Made by a program: the position numbers and the translations under genes. The notes below the pieces were generated by a model, which had not been told where the DNA came from, ran no database searches, and worked only from the letters and a program-made list of their open reading frames with translations. Of a DNA stretch of 64,000 nt, positions 50,692 to 58,832 are shown one piece after another. The stretch spans positions 186,001 through 250,000 of the forward strand of contig NZ_JAINRC010000003.1 of the NCBI RefSeq assembly GCF_020400655.1. Direction: 5' to 3'. The DNA is from Streptomyces spinosus (GTDB taxonomy: Bacteria; Actinomycetota; Actinomycetes; Streptomycetales; Streptomycetaceae). Every line of letters begins with the position of its first letter. The stretch's first letter is position 1.

Positions 50692-51939
50692 TCATACCGG
50701 GCCGAGTTGGCAGTCGATGCGTGTGATCAGCTCGGTGCGGCGGTCGCGCAGCTCGGTCGGGGCGCAGGTGACGGCGATGCGGTGGGCTTCGACCAAGGGG
50801 CCGAGCTCGGGTGGGGGTTCGACCACGCCGGAGAAGAGGGGCGCCAGCCACGCGGCTGTCGGCGCCTGCGCCTCCACTCCGCCCGGCGAGGCGGCCGGGG
50901 CGGGCGGGAGGTGGCCGGCCTGTCCGTGGAACATGCGGGCGGTGAGGATGGCCGCCTCCCAAACGCGCATGCTCTCCAGGCGTACGTGCGAGGCCAGTTC
51001 ATCGCGCAGCGCGCACAGGTCGCTCCATGCCCGCTCATGCTCGCGCAGGGCGTCGCCGACTCGCCGTACCAGCCAGGCATACGTCAGCCTGGCCCGCAGC
51101 AGGCCACGGCGGGCCTCGGCTGCGCTGTCCGCGTAGGGGTTGTGAGCGACGACCTTCATCGCCACCGCGGTGATCGCGAGCACCAGCATCAGTACGGCGA
51201 CCCAGCCGGGCGCGTAGCGGGCGCCCTCCACCTCCTCCGTTCCCGTGTCCCGGGCCCTCAGTGCCGCCCACACGGTGACCGTGGACAACACGGCGGCCAG
51301 GTAGAGGACGGGCAGGGCGAGCGAACCGAGCAAGGACAGTCCCGGGCGGCGGTCGCGGAGAGCGTGCAGCCACTCGCGTACGCGGTGCAGCGGCGCCGCG
51401 ATCGCGTGGCCGGACAGCATCAAGGCCAGGGCCAGGACGACACCGGGCAGGAAGGAGACGGTCTGCTCAGCCAGTGAGACCGTCTCCTCGCTGGTGGTGA
51501 GGTACTGGAAGACCCGGGTGAAGTACCACGCGTCGAACAGGGCCATGGCGGCGACGACCGGCCAGCGGAGGACCCGTATCCACATCTCTCGGCGGCGCCG
51601 GTCGTGGGCGCCGTCCTCCGCGTGACGGGATTCGACTGCCTGGTGGGCCACCCGGCTCGTCCGGAGAGAGGCCGCGGCCTCGAAACGAGCCAGCGACTGG
51701 ACCGCCTCCTCGGTCCGTGCGTGGGCGTCGATCGTACGGCCCCGGGCAGCGGCGAGCTGTTCGCGATTGCGGCCGACGATCTCGGCGACCTCGCGGGCCG
51801 CGCGCAGCAGCATCCGCATCTCACCGTTGTCCAGGTGTTCCGGGTCCCGTTCGGGACCGCGTTCCGCGCTTTTCACCAGGTGTCGGATGTCGCATCCGCA
51901 GCCGTGGTGGCAGGGGATGCCTCGATGGGTCTGGGACAT
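50692..51939 (-). CDS. Large membrane protein beside the cyclic-nucleotide locus
   Basis: A 415-residue protein. The N-terminus is Cys/His-rich (CHHGCGCDIRH), followed by a coiled stretch (LLRAAREVAEIVGRNREQLAAARGRTID, read in parts). About five membrane helices lie between 125 and 270 (VVAAMALFDAWYFT, FLPGVVLALALMLSG, LLGSLALPVLYLAAVLS, WVAVLMLVLAITAVAMK). A helical cytoplasmic C-terminus follows. ATG 51939 has AAAGGA upstream. It is 57 bases after the VWA-OmpA gene and cotranscribed. No family recognised. Confidence 0.72.
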   Translation of the reverse strand: MSQTHRGIPCHHGCGCDIRHLVKSAERGPERDPEHLDNGEMRMLLRAAREVAEIVGRNREQLAAARGRTIDAHARTEEAVQSLARFEAAASLRTSRVAHQAVESRHAEDGAHDRRRREMWIRVLRWPVVAAMALFDAWYFTRVFQYLTTSEETVSLAEQTVSFLPGVVLALALMLSGHAIAAPLHRVREWLHALRDRRPGLSLLGSLALPVLYLAAVLSTVTVWAALRARDTGTEEVEGARYAPGWVAVLMLVLAITAVAMKVVAHNPYADSAAEARRGLLRARLTYAWLVRRVGDALREHERAWSDLCALRDELASHVRLESMRVWEAAILTARMFHGQAGHLPPAPAASPGGVEAQAPTAAWLAPLFSGVVEPPPELGPLVEAHRIAVTCAPTELRDRRTELITRIDCQLGPV

Positions 51940-51996
51940 GGACGACGTCCTTTCTGCGATCTGCTTCTGGGGCGGCTGCGGGCGGAGCCGGGTCGG

Positions 51997-53268
51997 TCAG
52001 CGGCGCACGGTCACGGTGATTTCCACTCGGCGGTTGCACGCCATGGCCGCGTAGTCCGGTACGCCGTGGTGGTACTCAGGGGTGCAGCTGGGCCTGTCGT
52101 CGGAGTAGCCGCGGACGGATGCCACCGTGATCCCGCGCTCGGCGAGGGCGGACCGGACGGCCCGCGCGCGGGCCAGTGAGAGCTGCCTGCCGTGCTGTTC
52201 GCTGCCGCGCGAGTCGGTGTGGCCGGAGACGGCGACCGAGAGGGGATGGAGGTCGTTGATTCGCCGGGCCGCGTCGTCCAGTGCGCTCTGTGCCGACCGG
52301 GACAGCTCCGCGCTGTCGGTCGCGAACAGTACGGAGCCGGGCAGGATGATCGTGGTGGTCCGCCCGGACCGCTGCTCCGCGACGGCCGGGAAGGTCACCT
52401 CCGGTTCCGTGCCGCCGGCCCCGGTGTTCCTTCCCGCTTGGCGGATCCGGGCGGTGGCGGCCACCTCGCACGAGGAGGCGCCGGTCGCGTCGCACATTCT
52501 GGTCCAGAAGGTGGTCAGCCAGGAGGTCTGCGGAGAGGACGGCACAGCGCCCCGGGCAGCGTGGCCTATCCCTACGAGGGTCACCTCCGCGCCCGTCAGG
52601 TCGGGCAGTTCGCCTGCCGTGCGGCAGCGCTCCACCGCCGCCTTGATCTCCGCCGTGCCGTCGAACCCGGCGGAGCGCAGGTCGGCGCAGCCGGTGTTCG
52701 TCAGCCCGTCGGTCGCCACGACGATCCGGCGGCGGCCACCCTTCGAGCCGAGTTGGTCGTCGGCCGCGGCCAGCGCGCCGAGCACATCGGTCCGACCGGT
52801 GCTCGGCGCTTCGGCGGCCAGCTGCCGCAGCCGTTGCCTCAGACAGGCGCGCCGGCCGTCGCGCCGGTCCTTTTTCCGCGTGTCAGTGCCCTTCACGGGC
52901 GTGACGTACGCACGGTTCACCGCCCAGCTGACGGTGGCCCTGGTGCCGTCGAAGCCTGCGGCGGACAGGGTGCCGCCCTCCAACTCCGAGGGCGCGAGTT
53001 CCCGGGCGTCCAGCACCGTGGTCGCCCAGTCCGGCACCCGGTCCCCCGGCGGGGTGGTCCGGTCCGGCCGGACGGACGCGCTGCGGTCCACGAGCACGAT
53101 GGTCCGCTCATGGGTGTCGTTCGCGCCGTCGGAGCTTCGGTCCAGCCAGGCGCAGGGCCGGGCTTGGGGCGTGTCGAACGCACCGCAACCGCTGCCCGCC
53201 AGGACGGCGGTCAGCGCCAGTGCGGCGGCGAGGAGCCGGCTGGGGCGTGCTGGGGTCAAGAGGCTCAC
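51997..53268 (-). CDS. VWA-like and OmpA-like domain protein, probable lipoprotein
   Basis: A 423-residue exported protein. Signal peptide with Cys28 (LAGSGC, an imperfect lipobox). A von Willebrand A-like domain has the MIDAS motif VLVDRSASVRPD near residue 60 and VVATDGLTN later. A C-terminal OmpA/MotB domain (about 310-420) has FATDSAELSRSAQSALDDAAR, VSGHTDSRGSEQHGRQLSLARA and NRRVEITV, the peptidoglycan-binding signature. GTG 53268 is supported by GGAG at 6 bases. The combination anchors a metal-dependent adhesion domain to the wall, next to a PycTM-like gene. Confidence 0.85.
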   Translation of the reverse strand: MSLLTPARPSRLLAAALALTAVLAGSGCGAFDTPQARPCAWLDRSSDGANDTHERTIVLVDRSASVRPDRTTPPGDRVPDWATTVLDARELAPSELEGGTLSAAGFDGTRATVSWAVNRAYVTPVKGTDTRKKDRRDGRRACLRQRLRQLAAEAPSTGRTDVLGALAAADDQLGSKGGRRRIVVATDGLTNTGCADLRSAGFDGTAEIKAAVERCRTAGELPDLTGAEVTLVGIGHAARGAVPSSPQTSWLTTFWTRMCDATGASSCEVAATARIRQAGRNTGAGGTEPEVTFPAVAEQRSGRTTTIILPGSVLFATDSAELSRSAQSALDDAARRINDLHPLSVAVSGHTDSRGSEQHGRQLSLARARAVRSALAERGITVASVRGYSDDRPSCTPEYHHGVPDYAAMACNRRVEITVTVRR

Positions 53269-53369
53269 TAGGGTCTCCAATGCAGGGAAATACACATTTG
53301 TGACTGTTCTCCGGCGGAAACAGGGGAGTTACTGGAATTCCTCGACCATTCGGTGCCAGGAGGTCCTCC

Positions 53370-53909
53370 GTGCCCAGTTCCAATTCGTCTGTCGGAAACG
53401 CCACTGCGGGAGAGGAGGAAGGGGGTGGTCTCCGGTCGGGGCTGACCGTTTACACGTCACTCCAGGCGTCGGCCCAGTTCGCCGACACCAAGGCCGGCAT
53501 CCTCGGTGCCGTCCAAGCAGGGCTGATGGCCACGGCCGTACCGCAGGGCGGCGTGCTGCGTGAGGCCTGGGAGCGGGGCGGGCCCGGCGCCTGGGCCACG
53601 CTCGTCCTGCTGCTGCTCCATGTGGCGACGTTCCTGCCCGCCGTGTACTACGTGGTTCAGGCCCTCCGCCCCCGCCTGGGGCCGCCGCCCACCCCCAACA
53701 GGTTCAGCCTGCCGTTGCTGGCCGTCGCCGACGGCACCGCTCCGCCGGCGGACGAGGCCGGCGAACGCAAGGAGATCTGGCAGTTGATCCCGGTGCTCGC
53801 CCAGGTGGTGATGGCCAAGCACCGGCACATCGCCCGGGGTGTCGTCTGGACGGGGCTGATGGCGGTGACGGCCGGGCTGTCCTTCCTGACCGGTCCGCTG
53901 CTGGCCTGA
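53370..53909 (+). CDS. Pycsar system effector-like membrane protein (PycTM/DUF5706)
   Basis: A 179-residue protein. The hallmark segment FADTKAGILGAVQAGL (residues 37-52) matches the A-D-x-K-A motif of PycTM effectors. Further membrane helices follow (WATLVLLLLHVATFLPAVYYVV and VWTGLMAVTAGLSFL). Known Pycsar effectors sense cCMP/cUMP made by a cyclase and disrupt the membrane to stop phage. GTG 53370 has AGGAGG 6 bases upstream. It is divergent from the VWA-OmpA gene and converges on the SPFH-like gene. Confidence 0.8.
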   Translation: MPSSNSSVGNATAGEEEGGGLRSGLTVYTSLQASAQFADTKAGILGAVQAGLMATAVPQGGVLREAWERGGPGAWATLVLLLLHVATFLPAVYYVVQALRPRLGPPPTPNRFSLPLLAVADGTAPPADEAGERKEIWQLIPVLAQVVMAKHRHIARGVVWTGLMAVTAGLSFLTGPLLA

Positions 53910-53927
53910 TCCCCGGGCGCCGTCGTC

Positions 53928-54818
53928 TCAGTCCCGGGCCTGCCGGGCCCGGGGCAGCGGCTCAGCCGGCTCTTGACCCGGTTCCAGCTCACCCGGCAGT
54001 GGCAGGCCGAACAGTCGCATGGCATGTCCGAGTTGACGCTCGTTGGTGGCGACGAACTCGAAGAGGTCCTGCGCCTGGTAGGCCTTCGACTGCTTCTCCA
54101 GGAGCTTGACGAATCCGTCGACCTGGCTCTGTCGCTGCCGGAACATGTCACCGACCTCGGTGGCCGCCTTGTCCGGCTGTTCGGCCAACAGCACCGCCCA
54201 TGGCGTCAGCCAGGCGAGTGCGTCGTCGTTCTGGCGCGCCCCGGCCAACCCGCCGGCGAGAAACTCCCGCCACTTCTCGGCGACCTCGCTCAGCAGCCGG
54301 ACCTGGAGCGCGGACTTCGCGTACCGGTGCTCGATGTCCTGGAGTTCCAGGGCCGCCTTGCGCTGCTGTTCCAGTACCTCCGGCGCGGGCTGGAGGTAGG
54401 CGACGGTACGGCAGCTCACCAGCCCGTTCTCGAAGCATTCCCCTTCCTGCAGGTGGTCGTTGACGGCACGCTCGGCCTCCTCGGCACGGAACGGCTCGTA
54501 GCGGCGGGCTATGTCGCGGATCCGTTCGGTGAGCCGCTGGGGCATGACCGCCTGGTAGCCGTCGAGGGCACGGCCGAGCGTCTGCGGGTCGAGGCGTCCC
54601 TCGGCACACCAGTCGCAGCGGATCTCGACTTGGAAGCCGAACCCGTCTCCCTTGGCGGGGGTTTCGAACCTGACGATCGAATCGCGATGCACCGATACGG
54701 TCTCCGGCACCTCGACCATCACGGCTTCGACGGCCGTCTGTCGCTCCGGCCGGCCGCCGAACAGACCTCGCAGCCAGGCGAACGGGCCACGACGCGACGT
54801 ACTGGTCACATCGACCAC
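53928..54818 (-). CDS. SPFH/prohibitin-like coiled-coil protein (tentative)
   Basis: A 296-residue protein. The N-terminal beta-rich part (VMVEVPETVSVHRDSIVRFE, FQVEIRCDW) and following helices (LTERIRDIARRYEPFRAEEAE, GLVSCRTVAYLQPAPEVLEQQRKAALE, read in parts) follow the SPFH/band-7 pattern. A long helical tail ends FEFVATNERQLGHAMRLFGL. GTG 54818 or GTG 54809 could start it; the latter makes a GTGA overlap with the NTPase stop. Coupling to the NTPase suggests one complex. The domain call is from pattern only. Confidence 0.65.
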   Translation of the reverse strand: MVDVTSTSRRGPFAWLRGLFGGRPERQTAVEAVMVEVPETVSVHRDSIVRFETPAKGDGFGFQVEIRCDWCAEGRLDPQTLGRALDGYQAVMPQRLTERIRDIARRYEPFRAEEAERAVNDHLQEGECFENGLVSCRTVAYLQPAPEVLEQQRKAALELQDIEHRYAKSALQVRLLSEVAEKWREFLAGGLAGARQNDDALAWLTPWAVLLAEQPDKAATEVGDMFRQRQSQVDGFVKLLEKQSKAYQAQDLFEFVATNERQLGHAMRLFGLPLPGELEPGQEPAEPLPRARQARD

Positions 54819-56935
54819 CTCTCCTCCAGAAGGGACTTGATATGCGAAGCCGTTTCACCGTCGGGGAGTTGATGACCCCACAGCCGGAGGTGGAACAGCA
54901 GCCGCTCACGCAGCCGGTCACCCTCGGCGTCCGGCTCGGGCAACTCGGCGAAAAACTCGGCCACCAGCTCGTCGAGGCCCGGCTCGTCCCCGGCCCGTTC
55001 CACCCACAGCCGCATGCAGGTCCAGCCGCACTGGCGGTGGGTACGGCTGCTGCTGAGCAGGGTCCGCCGGCTCAGCAGCAGCAGGTGTTCACGGGGACCC
55101 GACTCCTTGAGAAAGGCGGTGATCGCTCGCTCGCCGCGGAATCTGCTGAGCCCCTGGAGACACTTCGCGGCGTCGTCGCGCAGCCAGTGCCGTGAGGAGG
55201 CCGACCACTGGGCCAGCCGTTCCAGCACCTGGGCTCGTGATCCGGCCGCGTAGATCTCCCGTACCGCGGCCCACACGCTCCTCGTCCCCGCCCCGGCGAT
55301 CCGCTCCAGACTGTTGAGCGCCTCCGCGGGGAACTTCGCACCGATCCGAGTGCCGTACGCGGCCTGGGCGCATGCCTGGAAGTCACGGCGCTGGGACCAG
55401 CGCGACAGCAGGCGCTGGACCCGGGGGGCGAGCAACGGATCGGTCACTGCCCGTTCCAGCGCCCAGGCCGCCGCGAACCGCCGCCGGTCGGAGTGTTCCC
55501 CTCGTGCGGATGCCCAGCGTACGAGCAGCTCCTCGTGTACGTAGGCCCAGTCGAAGGTCGCCAGCAGACCGACCGTCTGAGCGGCGGACACCCGGATGTC
55601 CTCCTCGCCCCGGACGACGAGGCTGTCCAGCCACTCCAGCAGGGGGCCGCGGGCCCCGCTGTGGTCATGCCACAGCACTTCAAGGACCGCCTCACCGAGA
55701 CCGGGCTGGCTGACCCGCACCAGACACTCCGGGTGCCGCGGCCCGACCGGTTGCCCGGTCCGGTCGGCGAACTCCACGTCCGAATGGTCGAGCCAGTCCC
55801 GCACGCTCTCCTCGAACAGCGGCATCTCCGGGACCGAGGAAGGCGAGCGCACCCCGTGCAGCAGTTCCGCGAGCCGGTGGGACTCCCGGCTGACCCGGCT
55901 CAGCGTCGTCCCGTCGAGCACCACACAAGCCAACAGGAACGCGTGCGACCACAGAGAGGGCTGCTGCCTTCCGGCGGCGTCGGCCGCGTTCTTCCGCGGC
56001 GGTCTGAGGAGCCTGACCGCCTTGGCCCGCAGCTCGGCTCCCAGTCCCTGCACGATCCGGTCGACGTCGTCGCCGTCGCGGACCTGCCGCGCCAGCTGAC
56101 CGGCCAGGCTGGCGATCTCGGCCATGGACCTGCGCCCGCGCAGGTCTTCCCGCAGGCCCTCGTGCTCCAGGAGTTTGCGGCAGTCCAGCGGGCGGTCGGC
56201 GAGCAGCACCTTCAGATGTCGCTCCAGCACCTGGAACGGCATCCCGTCCGCCACCTCGTGCTCGACCACGTGCCCGGTCAGACCTCCGACCGGCACGTGA
56301 TCGTCGACGATGATCACCAGTGGGGAACGGCCGTACGTCGCCGCCCGCAGCCGTATGAGCAGTTGCGGGCGCAGTTCGTTCGCCCATTCCGTGCCGTCGC
56401 CCTCGATGACGTGGCCCCGGCTCGGCCGAAGGCCCGTTTCGTCCGTCACCAGCCGACGGACGCCCGCCTCCGAGTCCAGGACGACGACGCCGGTGTCCAT
56501 CGCCTGCCGCACGGCGAGCAGCGCCATGGTGTAACGCCCCGAGCCGGGGGCTCCACGCAGCACCGCGACCCCGTGCCGGGTCAGGTGGTCGACCAGGGCG
56601 GTGTGCGTGGCCGGTGCCACGTAAAGCTCGCGCAGCAGGTCCAGGTCGTCCTCCGGGACCCGGCCGTCGACAGGATCGACGGCCGGGGTGCCGAAGTAGT
56701 TCTTGTAGATCGTCCCGGCCGCGTCTCCGCTGCCGAAGCCGACGGCTCTCGCCTTGACTCCCCCGTCGACGACGGTCTGCGCCAGGCCCCGTTCCCGCAA
56801 CTGCCGGATGTGATCGTCCTGCTCGTCGGTCGTCTCCGTGCCGGCGGGTATGGACGCGGCCTCGTCCTCATCGGCGGACGGCTCAGCCGGAAGCGGGTCC
56901 AGGGGATCATTCACGGGTGCGGTCTTGTCGTCCAT
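54806..56935 (-). CDS. STAND-like NTPase with helical repeats and shared FGSGDAA motif
   Basis: A 709-residue protein. An acidic N-terminus is followed by FGSGDAAGTIYKNYF (67-81), nearly the same as the C-terminus of the adjacent cyclase. A P-loop is at 128-136, GAPGSGRYT, with Arg where Lys is usual. The Walker B-like strand is LVIIVDDHVPVG. The second half is helical ARM/HEAT-like (from about 380) with RRFAAAWALERAV and FQACAQAAYGTRIG, typical of sensor repeats in conflict NTPases. It starts 13 bases after the cyclase gene. The oligomerising sensor role is inferred. Confidence 0.72.
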   Translation of the reverse strand: MDDKTAPVNDPLDPLPAEPSADEDEAASIPAGTETTDEQDDHIRQLRERGLAQTVVDGGVKARAVGFGSGDAAGTIYKNYFGTPAVDPVDGRVPEDDLDLLRELYVAPATHTALVDHLTRHGVAVLRGAPGSGRYTMALLAVRQAMDTGVVVLDSEAGVRRLVTDETGLRPSRGHVIEGDGTEWANELRPQLLIRLRAATYGRSPLVIIVDDHVPVGGLTGHVVEHEVADGMPFQVLERHLKVLLADRPLDCRKLLEHEGLREDLRGRRSMAEIASLAGQLARQVRDGDDVDRIVQGLGAELRAKAVRLLRPPRKNAADAAGRQQPSLWSHAFLLACVVLDGTTLSRVSRESHRLAELLHGVRSPSSVPEMPLFEESVRDWLDHSDVEFADRTGQPVGPRHPECLVRVSQPGLGEAVLEVLWHDHSGARGPLLEWLDSLVVRGEEDIRVSAAQTVGLLATFDWAYVHEELLVRWASARGEHSDRRRFAAAWALERAVTDPLLAPRVQRLLSRWSQRRDFQACAQAAYGTRIGAKFPAEALNSLERIAGAGTRSVWAAVREIYAAGSRAQVLERLAQWSASSRHWLRDDAAKCLQGLSRFRGERAITAFLKESGPREHLLLLSRRTLLSSSRTHRQCGWTCMRLWVERAGDEPGLDELVAEFFAELPEPDAEGDRLRERLLFHLRLWGHQLPDGETASHIKSLLEERWSM

Positions 56936-56948
56936 GTCTCACGCGCCG

Positions 56949-57701
56949 TCACCGGTAGTACTTCTTGTGCATGGTCTTGGCCGCGTCACCGCTGCCGAAG
57001 TGGAAGACACCGCCCTTGTTCTTCTTCACCACGTTGGTGGGCGCGGGGGCCGCGGTCTCCTCCGGCTCCGGGTCGGCCACCAGCGGTTCCAGCTCCTCCC
57101 GGCCGTGCTCCGGCACGTGGATCCAGCCGTAGTCGCTGAACTCCTTCTGGCGCACGTGCACCCTGACGTACCGGCTCGGATCCAGGCCCTGGCCCTCGCC
57201 CCGGAGCCGGACCACGTCCTGGTAGATCCGATCGGAGACGATCAACGCGAGGTCGGTCGAGTCGAGAGCCTCCAGTACCCGCTTCAGTTGGGGTGCGTTG
57301 AGATAGCGGGCCACGGAGACAGGGGCGGGCCCGCTGTAGCCGAGAGCGGCCGTGCGGGCCACGCCGAAGTCGATGGCGAGCCGGAGCCGCATCCGCTCCT
57401 CTTCGGCGCGGTTGGCGTTGCGCTCGCCGAGGCGGACGGCCAAGTTCCGTACGAAGCCACCCAGTACCACCGGTTCCTCGGTTCCGAGTGGCAGGACGGC
57501 GAATTCCTGATCGCCTTGCGGCTGACGCTCCCAGGTCGTGCGGTCCAGGCCGCTGAGCACCGCCGCCTCTTCCAGCACCCGCACCAGGTCGGCTTGGAAG
57601 GCCTCCTGGCTCGGGGTGTCGAGGCGGCTGTACTTTTCCACGTCGGCGGCCATGCACAGATGCCGCGTGATGATCTCCCGCGCATGTGATTGCGATGTCA
57701 T
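56949..57701 (-). CDS. Class III nucleotide cyclase-like protein with C-terminal FGSGDAA motif
   Basis: A 250-residue protein. The cyclase-like domain has metal-site aspartates Asp20 (CMAADVEKYS) and Asp64 (QPQGDQEFAVLP). RLRLAIDFGVARTAALGYSGP and VARYLNAPQLKRVLEAL follow, a pattern I know from Streptomyces conflict-associated cyclase-like proteins, then DLALIVSDRIYQDVV. The final residues 235-249, FGSGDAAKTMHKKYY, match the NTPase motif at 10 of 15 positions. ATG 57701 has GGGTGA 8 bases upstream; GTG 57713 is in frame. Whether it makes a cyclic nucleotide needs testing, but both metal ligands are present. Confidence 0.72.
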   Translation of the reverse strand: MTSQSHAREIITRHLCMAADVEKYSRLDTPSQEAFQADLVRVLEEAAVLSGLDRTTWERQPQGDQEFAVLPLGTEEPVVLGGFVRNLAVRLGERNANRAEEERMRLRLAIDFGVARTAALGYSGPAPVSVARYLNAPQLKRVLEALDSTDLALIVSDRIYQDVVRLRGEGQGLDPSRYVRVHVRQKEFSDYGWIHVPEHGREELEPLVADPEPEETAAPAPTNVVKKNKGGVFHFGSGDAAKTMHKKYYR

Positions 57702-57825
57702 GAACTCGGTCACCCGTCTGTCTTGGTCGAACGAGGTCGGGCGTCAACTGTGCGCCCGGAGGCGGGGAACACCGAGTGGGTCGTAGAAATACGGTTTTCG
57801 GCAGGCGGTGCGGGCGGCACCCCTG

Positions 57826-58545
57826 TTACGGAACGACTGCGGGCAGGCGGGCGATCTCCCGCAGCCCTTTCAGGTCGAGGACGGTGGTACGGCGGTACCC
57901 CGTGGTGATGAGTTCGTCCCTGCGCAGTTCGGCGAGCGCCTTGTGGATGGTGACCTCCGCCGAACCGCTGAGCGCGGCCAGTTCCGGCTGGGTCAGGTCG
58001 ACCCCTATGACCAGCCCACGCGGCACCGGATGCCCGTACGAGGTCGCCAGCTCGGCGAGCACGCGGGCAAGCCGCACCTTGACCGGATAGCCCCCGAACT
58101 CCACTCGCCGTTGGTTCGACCAGCGCAGCCGCTGCACGACGATCCTGTTGACCGCGCGCGCCGCCTCGGGGTGGCTTTCGAGGAAGGACCGGAGGTCGGA
58201 CTCGCGGACGATGCTGGCGACGATCTCTCCGCAGGCGGTGACCGTGGCCGACCTCGGCGCACCGTCGTCCATGGCGGCCATCTCGCCGACTATGTCCCCT
58301 CCGACCCGGATGGCGAGCAACGCCTCGTGGCCGTTGTCCAGGCGAGCGGTGACCTTGACGAATCCGGAGCGCAAGAGCACCACATGATTGGAAGAGTCGC
58401 CCTCACGTATCAGGATGTCTTCGGGTAGATAACGGCAGCGGGTACCGATCCCCAGCAGCTTGGTGCGGACGGGTTCCGACAGGCCACCGAGGAAGCTGCG
58501 GGCGGGCCACCCCTCCAGGCCCTGGGATGGGGACTGCGGCGACAA
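57826..58545 (-). CDS. Crp/Fnr family regulator with cyclic-nucleotide pocket
   Basis: A 239-residue regulator. The N-terminal cNMP domain has LPEDILIREGDSSNHVVLLRSG and the phosphate-binding cassette GGDIVGEMAAMDDGAPRSATVTA (read in parts), keeping the key Glu and Arg. A dimer helix and a Crp-type winged helix follow (LVIGVDLTQPELAALSGSAEVTIHKALAEL, read in parts). TTG 58545 is chosen for GGAGAGGAG upstream; the frame is open 48 codons further. It lies upstream of the cyclase-like gene and faces the same way, so it is a probable receptor of its product. Confidence 0.87.
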   Translation of the reverse strand: MSPQSPSQGLEGWPARSFLGGLSEPVRTKLLGIGTRCRYLPEDILIREGDSSNHVVLLRSGFVKVTARLDNGHEALLAIRVGGDIVGEMAAMDDGAPRSATVTACGEIVASIVRESDLRSFLESHPEAARAVNRIVVQRLRWSNQRRVEFGGYPVKVRLARVLAELATSYGHPVPRGLVIGVDLTQPELAALSGSAEVTIHKALAELRRDELITTGYRRTTVLDLKGLREIARLPAVVP

Positions 58546-58832
58546 GGGCGCTCCTCTCCTTCTCGGCACCTCTTTGATCTGTTTCCGATCCGTGCGAATC
58601 AGCCGTTCCAGAGAAGCAGTTGTCAAGGATCCAGGGCAGAGTGCGCGGAGGTCCACTTGATGCGCTGGGCGCGCGCCAGGGGCGCACACCGTCGCTGAGC
58701 GCCCGTGCAGCAGCCTCGGTTATGGGCAGCGCTGATCAGCCGTAGTAGCCGCTGATCGCCTCCCCTCTCAGCGGCACACCCAGGTGTTGTCGCGGGACTA
58801 CGCAGTGAGGGCAGCCTGTCCGCGCCCCGGCG

